Assembly (NCBI RefSeq): GCF_020921035.1
Contig: NC_063160.1
Coordinates: 21,487,595 to 21,551,594 of the forward strand
DNA length: 64,000 nt
Source: Rhodamnia argentea
Lineage: Eukaryota > Streptophyta > Magnoliopsida > Myrtales > Myrtaceae
Direction of reading: 5' to 3'
Within the stretch, counting starts at the first letter, position 1. Every line of letters starts with the position of its first letter. The notes under the pieces are model-generated. The model ran no database searches and was not told the origin of the DNA. It worked only from the letters and a program-made list of their open reading frames with translations. A program made the position numbers and the translations under genes. Positions 33,878-46,965 of the stretch are shown in pieces.

Positions 33878-36750
33878 ACGGTTAGGCTTGCAGATTCGCT
33901 GCTCTGATCAAATGGCGGTTCTTGATCAGGAGATGGGTTTTAGCTTTATGTTATATAGTTGGGGAAGAGTTGCTTAGGGAAAATCAAGTGTGAAGTAAGA
34001 GCGAGGAGAACGTATTTCAAGCGTAGGGATTGGGCTCTCTTTGTGTCGTAGTCTTTAACATATGCAAGTTGAAGTTTTTTTCCTGCTTAACTGCAGACTT
34101 TCTTTTCACTCTGATGATGCACATGCTCTTACTTCTCAGTAACGTCATGTAAAAACAGTCAGATTGCGAAGGAGGCTTGAACTGATTCGAGCAGAAGTGA
34201 TCTTGTCGCACTTTTCCTTCTTGTTTTATTTCCTCCTAATTTGAGCACAAGCACTTTTGATAAGCGTGTGGAGCAAACCTCAAATCCGAAACATTCTCGT
34301 ATAATAATACAGATGGAAACGGATTTGTTAAATGATTTTGAATTCCGGTTGATGTCCCACTGTCGGGTGTGGAACAATGGTCCGCTGACTCGGGAGGAGA
34401 AAAGATTCACTAGCCGTTGAGAGAGAGAGAGAGAGAGAGTCGGTTGTCTGGTCGGATTGCGAAAACCCACCGACTGCCCTTTCTTCTTCATTTTCCCGTA
34501 TCCTCTCGCTATTTTTAATGACGGGAATCAAATCTAGAAAGACGATTCAAAACATAAAAAAATTTGGAAAAATTTCCCGGAAAAAAGCCCTGAGGTTCGT
34601 TCAGTTCTGGTACGATAAAAATTGTTTGTAAAGAAGGCAACTCCTCTTCACGTTCTCCGTAGAAGTAAGTTTTCCAGGTATATGAAGTTTACTAGATCAT
34701 GCTCACCAAGAGCGACCGACGATGGGTCCCGCGTGTGCTGAAGCAAGATGATGATGATGATGATGGAAATGGCAGGATCTTCTTGGCCTTAGCCCTTTTT
34801 CGTCGCCATGCCTAATCAGAGCTATAGCATTAAAGCGACCGAGACCTCCCCTCCCTAGCAAAATGCAATAACTCGCGTTCCATCCACCAATCCTTCAAGG
34901 CTGGAAAGGTATACGCGATTGACGTAATTTCGCCAAATGCACGAGTGGTTAGGCTCTTTTCCATTCGCCAAAATTTAAAACGACAGGTGTGTTATCACAT
35001 GTGCTTACCCGATTTAAATGATAATGTTGACCGTTCTTCCCTCGAGAAGAAAAATATTTAAGACTTATAAGATACTAATCATAGAATCTGTTGATACTAT
35101 ATCAAATATTTCTTTTAACATTATAAAGTTAAAAGAATCAATCGAGAGAGAGACTGATCATTTTAGGTCAAGTTGGATTCCCGCGTGGCTTGCACAATCT
35201 TGCATTCTTAGATCGAAATTTGATTCTCTTGTTTGAGTGGGGAGGCCAATTTCACTTGGCACAATTCTCTGACGTAATCAGCCTTATCTCCAATCTTTCA
35301 ACCTATTTATTCTGAGCGAGCGCAAGATCATTAGTGAAATCAAATCTTTTGTCCATTATTACTTGAAGCAATATAGTGTTGTGCATTGTTAATTCGGAAC
35401 GCTCACATGCTAACTATTGTTATTCAGGAGAATTCACCCCCATGCATTGTCGGAAACACGTATACAAATAATTCGCCACTTGAATTTTATGCTGTGTGAT
35501 GAATTTGAAGCTGCACATGTATTTCCAAAGGCTCGAAATCATGTGGAATCCATCATGACCTGGTATTCGTCGCAAAGGATTCTGCAACTAGTGATCTTGT
35601 GCCAACATATGCCTCCACGGCAGCTCCTCCAGCATCAGGAGCAGAAATCGCATTGAAGGATCGTCGCTACGTCGATGACTAGAGCGAACAGATACTACTA
35701 TGAAGGGTCAAAGTCGCAGAGAGAAGGAGAAGAGGCAGAGAAGACCACCTGGTTCCCTGAGGACAGAACAATCCAACCAGCTCAAGTGATTTCATGATCA
35801 ACACAATACTGAGCCAGAGACATTTCCAGTATGACGCTAGACAAATCCGATATCCTCATAACTCACTATATCCACCAGAAGAACGCTCGTTCCGGGGTCC
35901 ACTGCAAATGCAATGCGCCTAGATCTGGCAATTCAACCGATGAGTTTTGATCCACTCCTTCGGCTTTAATGCTGCTCCTAGTTTATAGCGAATCGATCTG
36001 GGAAAGAAGTTATGGAATTAAAGCCGCAGTGGTACCCACCAAGACAATACTATATCAAACTCAATCATCATCATCATCTGATATGGAATACCCTCTTTCT
36101 CCTTCAGACTATCACAGCTCTACTTAGCGGACGCTTTGCTCTGTAAGGAGAAGTTTTAACTTCAAGGCATCCTCCTACATCAGGATAAATTCCAAATGGA
36201 TTTCCACCATTTTCTCTAAATGTAGTCCCCAGTTCTGACAAATGAACGATGCCCGAGTGTCTCAAGTGCCCTACTCCGTCTTTAGGTTGAACGCCTTACT
36301 TCCCGGTTGGACAAATGCTTCTCCACGAGAGATGTCATGTCAGAGGAACATGGTTCCTGCTTCAGGTTTGAGATGTTACGCTGCTATATAATTGTCATCT
36401 AGGTGAATATCACCAATCAACTCTTCTGAGTGAACATAGTTTTGTCGAACCAACTGGGAGCAACAGGCCAGGTTACACATTAGTTGCTGGTAGTCATAGA
36501 AGCCTGAGAAGGAAATTTTGCGCAGCATTGTCCAATACGATGGAGTGTGAAAACTTGCTCGAGTAACTCTGCCATTTATTCTTATGTTTCTCCTAGGACC
36601 ACTCATAGCAAAATATTTTTGCAGGACAGAACACTCCCTTGACCGAATTGCCAATTGATGAGAAACAGAGAGGTAGGATCCTCAGTGAATTCGTGCATGA
36701 AAACCCGCCCATCCAGGCTGACAAAATAAAACTTATTCATATAAGCAATC
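33878..36750. other. 3' flanks of the protease and PPR genes and intergenic DNA
   Basis: The left end is the protease 3' untranslated region and the right end that of the PPR gene. A (GA)n tract lies at about 34417-34438. Frames at 35417-35656 and 36376-36654 show no family motif. On the minus strand a 50-codon stop-free stretch follows the PPR stop in another frame, without PPR E+ or DYW similarity. Confidence 0.4.
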
Positions 36751-38700
36751 TCATCCAAAATCATGCACCCTTCCATGGATTGCGCTGACAGCTTCGTTCT
36801 TTGTTAAACGTTCATTTTCCATACTGGATCTCAGAACTTCAGCATCCTTAAATCTCCCAGCCGATGCATAAACATTTGACAGAAGCACAACTTGATCCGA
36901 TTTTCTCGTTTCCTGTTTGGACAACCTTCTCGCTGCCAGTTCCGCAAGCTCCACATTTCCATGAACCAGGCACCCACTAAGCAGGGCCTTCCAAACGTCT
37001 GGGCCCGCCTGCTCCAAAACTTTGTCAGCAAAGCCATGCGCAACTGACAAGCATCCCGCACGAGCAAGCAAGTCAACTAAGCACCGCAGATGCTGCTCGT
37101 GAGGCCTAATTCTGCTCTCATCAGCCATTTCATTGAAAATACTTAGTCCATCTTCCACCAGCCCGGCATGACTACAAGCATTCAAGACAATCAAGTAAGT
37201 CGCGCTATCAGGAGCCACCCCCTGCATCCTCATCTCATTGTAGAAACTTACTGCAGTTTCTCCTGCACCATTAACTCCAAAACCTTTCAATATTACATTC
37301 CAGGAGACTATATCCCGATGACAACCCATCTCCTCAAACACACGGAGAGCCGGTTCCATGAGCCCACATTTTGAGTATGCCGATATGAGACTATTCTGGA
37401 CTGCTCTACATGGTAAAAGACCAGATCCAAAAGCATGACAGTGAAGCTGCTCGCAAAGATCCAGTGCAGCAAGCTCTGCAGAAGCGACTAGAACACCAAC
37501 CAATGAAATTGAATCAAGGCGAAAATTTTCTTCCTCTCGTGCTCTTACCCAGAGGCGCAAAGCCTCATGTGGACGTCCAAAATGTGCATATCCTGAAATT
37601 ATCGCTGTCCAAGAAATTACTGTTTTCTTGGATGTACGATCAAAAACCATTTTTGCAAGATCTAACTGACCACACTTCGAATACATTGCAACAAGAGAGT
37701 TCAGAATAGAAACCTCATTAACGAACCCATAAACAATAACCTGAGCCTGTACTTGTCTACCTTTAGTTGAATCTCCTAGTATTGCACAAGCAGAGATCAG
37801 GTTGATAACAACTACTACATCAGGATTGGCACCAGCAGCAGTCATCTCATGGAAAAGCTTCATCACATCAGTTGCACGTTCAAGGCGGATAAATAAACTC
37901 ATCATCGTAGCCCAACTAATAATATCTTTGTTATCCATCAAATGAAATATTTTTGAAGCACCAGATAAGTCCAGCAAATTAGAATACATGTTCAGAATCG
38001 AATTATTTACCGATGCATGTGATGAAAGACCAACTTTCATAATCAAGCAGTGAACAGATTCTAGTTGCAGTGATCCTAAAGCAGCACATGCCTGGACAAT
38101 GGACACCATTGTCGCGATACCAGGTACAAGGCCAACCATTCTAAGTTGGTTAAACAGCACAAGGGCCTCCTTAAAAAGATCATTATACACAAACCCAGTA
38201 ATGGCCGCATTGAAAGAAATCAAACCTGGGTTCTTTAGTCCCTGAAACACCTTGTAAGATCCACCAATATTTCCGCACCCCGCATAAACATCTAATAATG
38301 CAGTGCCAACAATCAAATTATGCTCTTGCCCATTCTTAACAATCAATCCATGAACACATTGGAGCCACAAGTCACTAAAACCTGCAACACCTATGATGGC
38401 TCCAACCATGGTGAAAGAATTCGGGACCACACCGCACATTCTCATTCGAGAAAAAGCTTCCACGGATCTTTCGTGATACCCATGTTTAGCGTACCCATGA
38501 ACCATGATTGACCAGGAAACTACATCTTTCTCAGGAATTTTCTCGAACAGCTTTTCTGCTTCACTGATATTACCCAACTTGAAGTGGCTGCTCAAAATTT
38601 TCGTGGGCTCGTAGGGGTTGGCGATTCTAGAAACAGAAGGTGAGCAGAGAGTGCAAATGTTCTTCAGTTGAAATCGAATTCGGTTGCTCCTGAAGATCAT
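36751..38700 (-). CDS. pentatricopeptide-repeat protein, PLS class with E domain, intronless
   Basis: A single 649-codon frame without introns, as in most plant PPR genes. Repeats of about 31-36 residues recur through the chain, for example DVVSWSIMVHGYAKHG (from residue 59), DIISWATMMSLFIRL, TVISWTAIISGYAHFG and DIVSWNVILKGFGVNG, with intervening L and S motifs. From residue 568 (DVWKALLSGCLVHGNVELAE) the E motif follows, and the protein stops after IHGRVHDFG, so there is no E+ or DYW deaminase domain. PLS-class E proteins act in plastids or mitochondria, mostly in C-to-U RNA editing, recruiting a deaminase in trans. The target RNA and organelle cannot be read from the sequence. It is transcribed away from the ERD7-like gene. 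Confidence 0.9.
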   Translation of the reverse strand: MIFRSNRIRFQLKNICTLCSPSVSRIANPYEPTKILSSHFKLGNISEAEKLFEKIPEKDVVSWSIMVHGYAKHGYHERSVEAFSRMRMCGVVPNSFTMVGAIIGVAGFSDLWLQCVHGLIVKNGQEHNLIVGTALLDVYAGCGNIGGSYKVFQGLKNPGLISFNAAITGFVYNDLFKEALVLFNQLRMVGLVPGIATMVSIVQACAALGSLQLESVHCLIMKVGLSSHASVNNSILNMYSNLLDLSGASKIFHLMDNKDIISWATMMSLFIRLERATDVMKLFHEMTAAGANPDVVVVINLISACAILGDSTKGRQVQAQVIVYGFVNEVSILNSLVAMYSKCGQLDLAKMVFDRTSKKTVISWTAIISGYAHFGRPHEALRLWVRAREEENFRLDSISLVGVLVASAELAALDLCEQLHCHAFGSGLLPCRAVQNSLISAYSKCGLMEPALRVFEEMGCHRDIVSWNVILKGFGVNGAGETAVSFYNEMRMQGVAPDSATYLIVLNACSHAGLVEDGLSIFNEMADESRIRPHEQHLRCLVDLLARAGCLSVAHGFADKVLEQAGPDVWKALLSGCLVHGNVELAELAARRLSKQETRKSDQVVLLSNVYASAGRFKDAEVLRSSMENERLTKNEAVSAIHGRVHDFG

Positions 38701-39197
38701 GGGATTACAGAACGAAGAGTCAAAGACGCGACTTTTGCATATCTCAAAACAACAAAGTTAACTGCGAAAATCTTGGTCAGATAACTCGCGATTGGAATCA
38801 AATCGATCCGATGAAAAGTCAATCTTTATTTCTTTTTTCATAATCTGCAACAAGCAAACTCTCCAATTTTGATAATTGCAAAAAAGCCAACCGCGACTTG
38901 GGAATCGCATGTCTCTTCGGAGACATCCGATAAAACTTGGGAATCGCATGAAAGCGCGGGACAGAAGCTCATCTTCTTAAAGAACAGTTAAAAAACCGCT
39001 TTCACACGGCCTCTTCTATTCCGGACACGTCTCTCCCCACCTCCCTCTCTCTGTGCATTTCAATCCTTGACCGACAAGTCCACCATTTTTCTTCCCTCTT
39101 AAGTTTCACCATCTTCATAAGCACCTTCTGTGTCACTTTGCTTGATCCGATCAATCTTCACCAAACGCACGCAGGCTCATAGAATCTCTGTATTGCC
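38701..39197. promoter_or_regulatory. shared intergenic promoter region, PPR (-) / ERD7-like (+)
   Basis: Only 497 bp separate the two start codons, so both promoters and leaders must lie here. No TATA box is obvious on either strand. CCTTGACCGAC (about 39065-39075) contains a W-box core and GGACACGTCT (about 39023) an ACGT core. Their function is inferred from motif only. Confidence 0.5.
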
Positions 39198-42100
39198 ATG
39201 TCTTCGCCACAACGCTCTCAAAATCGCACAAACCCGCTCTACCCAGAAGTGATCCTCTCCAACCCAGAATCAACGTCACCGTTCCCTGCGACCCCCACTT
39301 CGTCTTCTTCTTCCTCATCTTTGTACCCTCCTGTCGACATGAAAGAAGCTGCCGAGAACCTCTTCCAGGAAAGCGACAACCTTTATTCCCAACCATCTGA
39401 AGAAACCCTTGTCAAGGTTCCCGGCGCAATAGTCCACCTCATCCAAACCGAGAAAAGTATCGAACTTGCTTGCGGCGAACTCACCATAGTCGGCCTCCGG
39501 CAAGGCGACAACGTGATCGCCGTGCTCGCGCGCGTCGGCGATGAAATCCAGTGGCCTCTAGCGAAGGACGAGCCAGCAGTTAAGCTCGACGATACCCACT
39601 ATTTCTTCACTCTGCGCGTGCCCGCGAATGGGGTTTCGGACGATGACCGCGAGGAGGGCGACGATTTCGAAATGCTGAACTATGGATTGACTTTTGCCGC
39701 GAAAGGGCAAGAGGGTTTGTTGAAGGAATTTGATAGGGTTTTGGAGATGCACAGTTGCTTTTCCGTGCAGGAGGTGAAGGAGATGGAGAAATGGGAGATG
39801 GTGGCAAGGGAGCTATCGCCGGACGACTTGAGGTCGAAGGAGAAGAAGGAGTTGGTGGAAGAGAACTCGGCCGCATATTGGACCGCGCTGGCGCCCAACG
39901 TGGAGGAATACAGTGGGCGGGTCGCAAGGCTGATCGCAGCCGGGTCAGGGCAGCTGATCAAGGGGATTCTGTGGTGTGGCGATGTAACAGTGGATAGATT
40001 GAAGTGGGCAGATGAGTTCTTAAGGAGGAGGTTGGGCCCAGCTTCTAAGTCGGAGATCAGTGCAGGAGCCATGAAGAGGATTAAAAGGTAACAGATGTCC
40101 TCTTAGCATGTTGGTTACTCTTGTTTGTGTCCTTCCATTCCTTTACTCTTTCAAAGATACATTTTACGAAATTTACTTGATTCTAGTAAAGGGTTAATAA
40201 GATATCGGTAATGTTGCATTTGATGCTTTCATTTTCGCTACTTGCTTGTAACTAGTTCGCTGAATACCCCGAAAGTTCTACCAACAAGATGGATATAGTT
40301 CTTCTAGATAGGTGTCGCCTGTACATGATTAAGTGTCATTAGATGCGTGACATTGTAATATTCTAGTACTAGGTTGCAAGGTTCTTTTTTCAGAATGTTC
40401 TTTGTAGTCTCTGCTTATAGACTGTGTTCTTTGTGCACAACCGGCATGGATTTGATGACAATGTTTGAGTTTCCCTGCAATGTGAACATGCTTCACCAGT
40501 TTAGACTAAGTTTAAGTGAAGTAATAGTCATGGTAAATTGGTTTGAGATGTATTCTGGAGCTGTTTGAATGTTCTGATCTACATCGGGTTAAATATGGCT
40601 TGTTGTATGATTGGTTTCATGTGGAAGATATCTCCATTTTAGTAAGAAGCGGGAGAGTTTAGCAGTCGGCAGTGTTATGTATTCCCTAGTTTGATGATAG
40701 TTCATCGTGCTTGGACGTTTGATGATCTCAGTGAAAGTCAAAGTGGATTCCTTGACCTTTATTGTCACTTCTTCTGATAATTTGTGTGTCTTCACTCGAT
40801 AGCTGACAACTTGCTAAGTTGTATAGTTTCCATATTGGATCTTGATCACGTCAGTATATTTAGTTTCTTTCTGTGATGAAGTGCAACTCTGTTAAACTTT
40901 TTCAGGGTTAAAAAACTGACGAAGATGTCAGAGGAAGTGGCGGCTGGAGTCCTAACTGGAGTTGTGAAAGTATCCGGCTTCATCACTGGTTCAATTGTAA
41001 ATTCCAGAGCCGGCAAGAAATTCTTTAGCCTCCTTCCAGGAGAGATTGTGCTTGCTTCTTTGGATGGGTTTAGTAAGTCTTCCATCTTGTTTTGGTCTTT
41101 ATTTCTATCATATAATTGAAATAAATGTTTCTTCTGAAGCACTACTGTATTTATCAATTTTCACGGACTTTACTACATGTCCCTTTGCTGAATGAGGTCA
41201 CCATTGCCTTTTTACCTTCTGTCTGCATATATTCATGATTCAGTTATATAAAAAGTCGACAATTATCACAGTGGTAACACAAGTTAATGGGTGTAGTATG
41301 GTTTCCGTAATTTTACCTTTGCTAGTCACTTATCCACTGAGCTTTATATAGATTATCGTCACCTGGCACCATCTTTGAATTTCATATCTGTGGATTTGTG
41401 TCACCGTTCATCACATTTTTTTCGAGGGAAACAATATAAGATGCTAAGTTTGATAGACACTAACAACTGATAAAACGTACTTTGAGTTTGTGGAATTGAC
41501 TTTAATAGAGATAAAAAAAAGGCGCCTAAAACTGTGCATAGTTGCCTGGAAGAAGGACTGGATCAGTAGCAGCGTCTTCTACTTTCTCTCTGTTTTTTTC
41601 CCCTTCTAAGTCGAAGCAGCTTTAACTTGGAGGTGAAAGTTCCATGTAGTAGGAAATCAGAAGTCATAATCTCATTTGCTGACAAATTAGTTGGTGGGAA
41701 TTCTTAACGTCTTTACTCTTTTGGAGACTATATACTATACTTCTTTGATTGGTCATTTTCATTTACCCTTTTGTTGGTATTGTTGCAGATAAGGTTTGCG
41801 ATGCTGTTGAAGTTGCTGGAAAGAATGTCATGTCAACTACGTCAGTGGTGACAACAGGACTTGTTTCACAGAGGTATATTGGCACAATATGATCGAGTTA
41901 ACGACTCCACTTGCATATATAATAGTTGGTGTTGGAGGAATAACTGGGGCTATGTTCCTTGGGGTAATCATACATATTGTTGGGCAAGTTGCATAGCACT
42001 AGCGTCCCATCTTCGTGGAATCATCCTTTTGGCAATAACTATGTTGTTGCTTTTGAGACAGGTCCTTTCTTAATCTTAATCATTTGGCTAATAGTCACGT

Positions 42101-42519
42101 AAAGGCCAAGTAGACCTAACGACCAATGAGGAGTACCAAGATTAGTTGCTAACTTGCTATGAGTCGAACATATTGCTGCTCAAGATATCCTTCTATTTGC
42201 TCTGCATAAGAATTGATATCTTTTCCCGGGACAACATTTCTTCGTTCTTTACTCTGACAAAATGAAGTCAGAAGGTTTAAGTTCTACGGGGCTTTAAGTC
42301 TGTTCTGTTGTGCAACGCAGGTATGGAGAACAAGCGGCTCATGCAACGAACGAAGGCCTAGATGCTGCAGGACATGCTATCGGGACTGCTTGGGCTGTGT
42401 TTAAGATTAGAAAGGCTATTAATCCAAAGAGCGTTTTGAAACCCACGACTCTCGTAAAAGCTGCTGCCGAGGCCAATTCTGCTGAAGTGAAGGCCAAAGG
42501 CAAGAAGAATGATAGTTGA
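39198..42519 (+). CDS. ERD7: senescence/dehydration-associated protein, ERD7-like, 4 exons
   Basis: Exons 39198-40087, 40906-41072, 41789-41873 and 42321-42519 join into a 446-residue protein, close to ERD7 (about 450). The N-terminal 50 residues are Pro/Ser-rich with the motif NPLYPEVILSNPES. A middle region about 60-230 (VKVPGAIVHLIQTEKSIEL onward) is shared by this family. The C-terminal senescence/spartin-associated domain spans about 245-430, including LIAAGSGQLIKGILWCGD, SRAGKKFFSLLPGEIVLASL and a Gly/Ala-rich end (GLDAAGHAIGTAWAVFKIRK). ERD7 is induced by dehydration and cold and has been linked to lipid binding and membrane remodelling. A plastid-targeted paralogue exists in Arabidopsis, so the exact orthologue is not settled. 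Confidence 0.9.
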
Positions 42520-43160
42520 GAAGCGCTCTCTTCCTTGTGGCTGCTTATCTTAAGAGAGAACAGGCACATTTGTATGGAAAAAAGAAAGGGGAGAAGAGGG
42601 GGAGAGAGATAGAGGGATGAAACATTGCATAATCATGTAAAAAGGAGTTCTGTCTTTCCTTCTTGTGTGTAATATATTTAGGGGGTGATCTTTTCTGGTG
42701 GTTGTAACAGAGGGTTAATGCAGTTGTTCTGAAATCTGCTTGTTGCTTTTCCTTGGCTGTATTTGGTGAATGTGCATGCAGTTCCCTGCCTTTATCTCAT
42801 AATATCATGAACACAAGGAAAGGCTTAACCTGCGCAGAATTTAGTTTAGTCTCTGCAGTTTAGGGAATTATTAGCTGAATCATTGTTGAGCTGGACCAGT
42901 TGTTTGTTACGACGTTGGTGTCGCGTAACTTATGTGATCATGATCTAAGAAAACATTTTTAATTCAGTTTTTGTAGGGACATTTCAGGAGAGACTCAAAA
43001 AGGGTAACCCGACGAAAGACTACTGTGTAAAGACTGCAAGGAAATCCTATCTTTTATTCCTTTCGAGGAAGATCTGAGATTTATTTTATTGTCCTCTCCC
43101 ACTTAACAACTTCAAGAGTCCAAAACTATGCTTGTATTGTATACAGATTAATCCGTAATC
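42520..43160. other. convergent intergenic region between ERD7-like and amino acid permease genes
   Basis: Two 3' untranslated regions meet tail to tail in 641 bp. No frame or RNA gene is supported. A purine-rich stretch (42575-42618) lies just after the ERD7-like stop. Confidence 0.5.
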
Positions 43161-45552
43161 TCAGTAGGTAGTCTTGAAAGGCTTGTATGTCTTCAGATCA
43201 AGCACGACTCCGGCCACAGAGCCAACCGCAGCAGCTACAGATATCAAGAGGCATGTCATGCTCAGTATCTGCAGTCCCACCCACATGGTCGTCCACCGCC
43301 CGATTCTCCTCGACGATACGTACATCTCCACAGGGAAATACACCGTCAAAGGCCAGAACCCGAAGGCCCCGAGGATCCCGACAACGTCATTGAAGAAGGG
43401 CATGAGCATGGCTATGACTGTGGTGAGGATAACAAACAGTGTCCTCCATACCAGTCGGAAGAAGTTGAGCTGGTACACACCGAAGAAAGGGATAGGTATG
43501 TCGTACTCCGCAGTCACGAAGTCACTCTTCGACCACTTCTTTGCACTCCATTTCTCTATGAATGCAAACAAAGGTTGGCAATAGACCTGTTGACAACAGT
43601 AGTTCCCAAAAATTTGTATATGTCGGCTTATAATCATGTATACACTTTATTGTCAGACTAGAGTTTCTGTAGAAATTTCACCTGATATGCACCCACGAGG
43701 TGGATGACGATTGCGGCATTAGCAATGTCGAGAAGCCAATAAGGGTCATAGAACCCGAACCCCGTCAGGAGGTTTCCGGGAGCAAGATCTCCGAAAGCAG
43801 CATAGCCCATGCATCCACAAAGCAAATAGAAGGCAGTGGTTACTGTGATGCTGAACAGAGTAGCCTTCTTCATGGTCTTGTGCTCAGCAGGAGGTGACCT
43901 GACTGTATCCTGCACAAGCACCAACACAATCAAACTGACAATAGAAGAAAAGGAGATCGTGGTTACTCACTGAATCAAATTTCTGGAGCTGCTCGAACCG
44001 ATCAAGAAAAAGGTAGCGAAACATCACCTTCCTAGGAAACATTTCTGGGTACCTGGATTTCAATTAGAATGATAGAGTAAGAGTATGCGAAAGCGATAGC
44101 TCCCAGAGCTTGGAGACTCCTCCATAACTTCTGTGTTGAAGTGACAACTCCAGCATGTGTTGGAGTCCCTATCTTTATGCCGGTCAGGCTTCCTTGAAAG
44201 TTCCCATTCTCTGCAATTTATAAAGTGTTAGGATTTTGCATCTGGAGAGACCAATCCTACTGTATACAGGAGGACGGTTCAGAGCAATTCGTATCATATA
44301 TGAGTTTGTGTGCATCATGTATGCATGACTGTGTGTATGAACATGAGAGAGCCAACTCACCTGCAACCTTTTCAATCCCAAGACCAAGACCAACTGTGGA
44401 GTAAGTGAAAGACATGATGGCTGCTACAATGGAGAGCCACCAGACTTGATCAAAATCTGGGATCTGAGATAGTAAAATCTCCATCACTCCGAAGGCGATC
44501 ATGAACCCATTGCTCGACATGTGGCACGGATCTTTCCCGTGGCTTTTGTGGAAGCAGTTCGATCTCTTTATTGCCCTAAAATCAGATAGAAGAGCATGGC
44601 AGTAAGTTTTGTACCACTGGTACGACGATGTAGAGCTTCGGACAACTATGCAAAGGGAAGTTTATTACATGAAGTTTATATCATGGGGCACATGGATGCT
44701 GTGTCATACATTCAATTGAGTCCGAAAAGTTAAACTGAAATAATTGAACTAAGTACTTGACAAATACGATAGGACTCACATCATGCTCACGGATGCAGCG
44801 ATGGTGTACCCAATCGCAACCCCGAATAGATTGAGATACTGGATTATCCCGCATAGCATGACCTTTTTGCCCCCTGCGAAATGCGTTCGATACTCAAAAC
44901 AATTTCAAGAAAACATTCTTACCCCATCTCTTCTAGTAGGGAGAAGAATGCAAAATCTTTGCGATACATGGCGTTAGAAAAGGCCTACCTAAGGTGGCCT
45001 TAACAGCATCCATGTAAGTGTAGTTCCTCTGACCGGTGATGGGGTCGCCGGTACGGTAACACTGCGAGAGAAGATTGGAGGTGTAGAGGTTGACAAAGGC
45101 GAAGAGGACCATCACCGCCGGGCCTGCAACCCACCCCAGTTGGCCTATCGCCCATGCCAGTGACAACACTCCTGAACCTATCACTGCAGTTATTATGTGC
45201 GACGTCGCCGTCCAAAACGTCCCTGCAAATTTCTCAACCTATGTCAACAGATGGTATGATGACTGTTATCAGCTGTTTTTTTTTTTTTTTAAATTGAGTT
45301 TCTTATTTTCTCTATGAATAAAAGATAATCCGAACCAGATGGAACAATCCTGTGCTAAACAGATCCAAGTAGCTAAAAGTTTGTTACTACGTAGCTTAGG
45401 CTAGAGCGACCTGTTCTCTTCAGCCGGCCATCGTCGTCGAAACACTTGGAGTAGTTGGACTGAGGGTTCATGGCTTCGCTCTCTGCATGGGGCTTAGGCT
45501 GGGCTTCCACTTGAAAATACGACCTTATGTCATGCCTCTCTTCCACCTGCAT
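43161..45552 (-). CDS. amino acid permease, AAP family (AAP2/AAP3-like), 7 exons
   Basis: On the minus strand, exons 45552-45411, 45222-44989, 44873-44780, 44575-44361, 44210-44053, 43909-43682 and 43586-43161 join into 498 residues with matching phases. The hydrophilic N-terminal tail ends DDDGRLKRTGT, followed by the first membrane helix ITAVIGSGVLSLAWAIGQLG. Other AAP hallmarks are GDPITGQRNYTYMDAV, AIKRSNCFHK, SQIPDFDQVWWLS, CGCMGYAAFGD, GFYDPYWLLDIANAAIV, CQPLFAFIEKW and FFNDVVGILGAFGFWPLTVY. The family has about 11 transmembrane segments and imports neutral, acidic or some basic amino acids with protons across the plasma membrane, in phloem loading, seed filling and root uptake. The NCFHKSHGKDPCH segment is closer to AAP2/3/4/5 than to AAP1/6/8. 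The first donor (GTCGCT) is weak. The start was chosen as the first ATG in the exon, and the long tail agrees with other family members. Confidence 0.92.
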
Positions 45553-45823
45553 AGTAGTAATCGTAAGGAACTAACAATAGGCAGCGCTTCCATCCGAAGT
45601 AAGAGAGGTTATATAGTTTTGAACTTTACGACTCCATTGTGAATTCTCGACGGAAGAGTCCGACTCCTCGGCAACATAGCGTATCGACGAAACTCGACCC
45701 TTTTCACTATTTATCAGATTCGAGTTCGCTTCGCTCTCTCTTTCTGTTCTCCTTCTTTTTCCTCTTCTTGAGCAGACAGAGAGAAAGAGACACAGATGAA
45801 ATGGTGGGGGGGTCGACAGGGGG

Positions 45824-45833
45824 TTTTATAGGA
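45824..45833 (-). promoter_or_regulatory. TATA box of the amino acid permease gene
   Basis: On the minus strand the sequence reads CCTATAAAAC, about 275 bp upstream of the ATG, followed by a leader with CTCTTTCTCTCTGTCTGCTC-like pyrimidines. Confidence 0.55.
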
Positions 45834-46965
45834 AGGAGATTGTGAAGTAAAGAGGAGGGTTTCAGAGCGTATTCCATATGGAGTCGGAGAGCAGGTGGTG
45901 GGCATAGCGACGCGTTCGGGTGAGGATCGTGAAACACGGTCACTATGGAGGACAAGGCTTGGAGTTGTCCCAATGTTGTGCGGTTCCTTCCCAAGTTGAT
46001 CTTCTTTCCTAGGAGCTAATGATGATTCATTATCATTTGTCAAATGTGTCTCCCTAGACCCCCGCAGAGATCATCACATTGAACGCAAGTCGTATGTAAA
46101 TATTATGTTGAGAAGTTACAGTATCTATTCCCTTTTTTAATATATGGTTTCCACTATAGGATACAAAAAAGAGTGCATGCAAGAATTCCAAAGGTTTCCC
46201 ATTTCCTTTCCTTTTCTCATCAGAATGAAAAGCTTAAGTTCATCAGCATTGTCTCCAATTTTGCAGGGTTTGGCTTAACTCTTTTAACGACTAATTCCGT
46301 TAAATCGAGTCAATCGTGTACCATCAAAAAGTATGCGACGAAAAAATTGAGTTGCCAATTGCCATGCAATCCCTCTACTCCGGCTGTCCACCGTATGATC
46401 ATCCCAACTTAGAAAATGAACCTGTCCCAATAATTTTTTTTCTCACTTCTTGTGGGGGTCTTTTTACTAGTGTTAAGTAAAGTACAACGCCGCCTAACGA
46501 TTCCTGTCGTGGGGGAAATCTGCAGTCCTAAACCATTAGAAACAATTAACCCAAAAGGGGTTAAAGTAAACGACTATTCGTCTTGTGTGCTGATCTCATC
46601 ATCTTCTCTGGCAGGCTAAAAGGGGAGATCACAAAGCTAAGATGAGCTATTTCGCCAAATGAAGAACAAAGGTCTTCTGTTTTGGCCAAGAGAAGGGTGG
46701 GGAGAGATATCTAAGTTAGTATTTGATTTAGATCTTTCTGCGAAATAGGTATAGAAAAAGCTTAGCTTTATGGAGGAAAGTGGGGGTCATTCACTAGAAA
46801 GACTAGGGTTCGTGGAAATGAGTACGACTTGACACCTTCAAAGGAGGAGGAGAAATTACGACAATGCTTGCTGACTCCCCCCACCACAATTGATGGCTGC
46901 CTCGAAGCCCCGAACATTCCCCTCCCGCCCTCCTCCATACCTGACTTTCGTACTCTTTAACAATG
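45834..46965. other. upstream region of the permease, nothing else recognised
   Basis: AT-rich upstream DNA with short unsupported frames. It ends at the left terminal inverted repeat of the Mutator-like element. Confidence 0.4.

Noticed and set aside
34930..34960. tRNA-like A-box text (GAGTGGTTAGGCTC)
   Set aside because: No matching B box, acceptor stem or anticodon arm follows.
36590..36750. a frameshifted C-terminal extension of the PPR protein
   Set aside because: The open stretch after the stop does not resemble E+ or DYW domains, and the protein already ends at a usual E-domain border.
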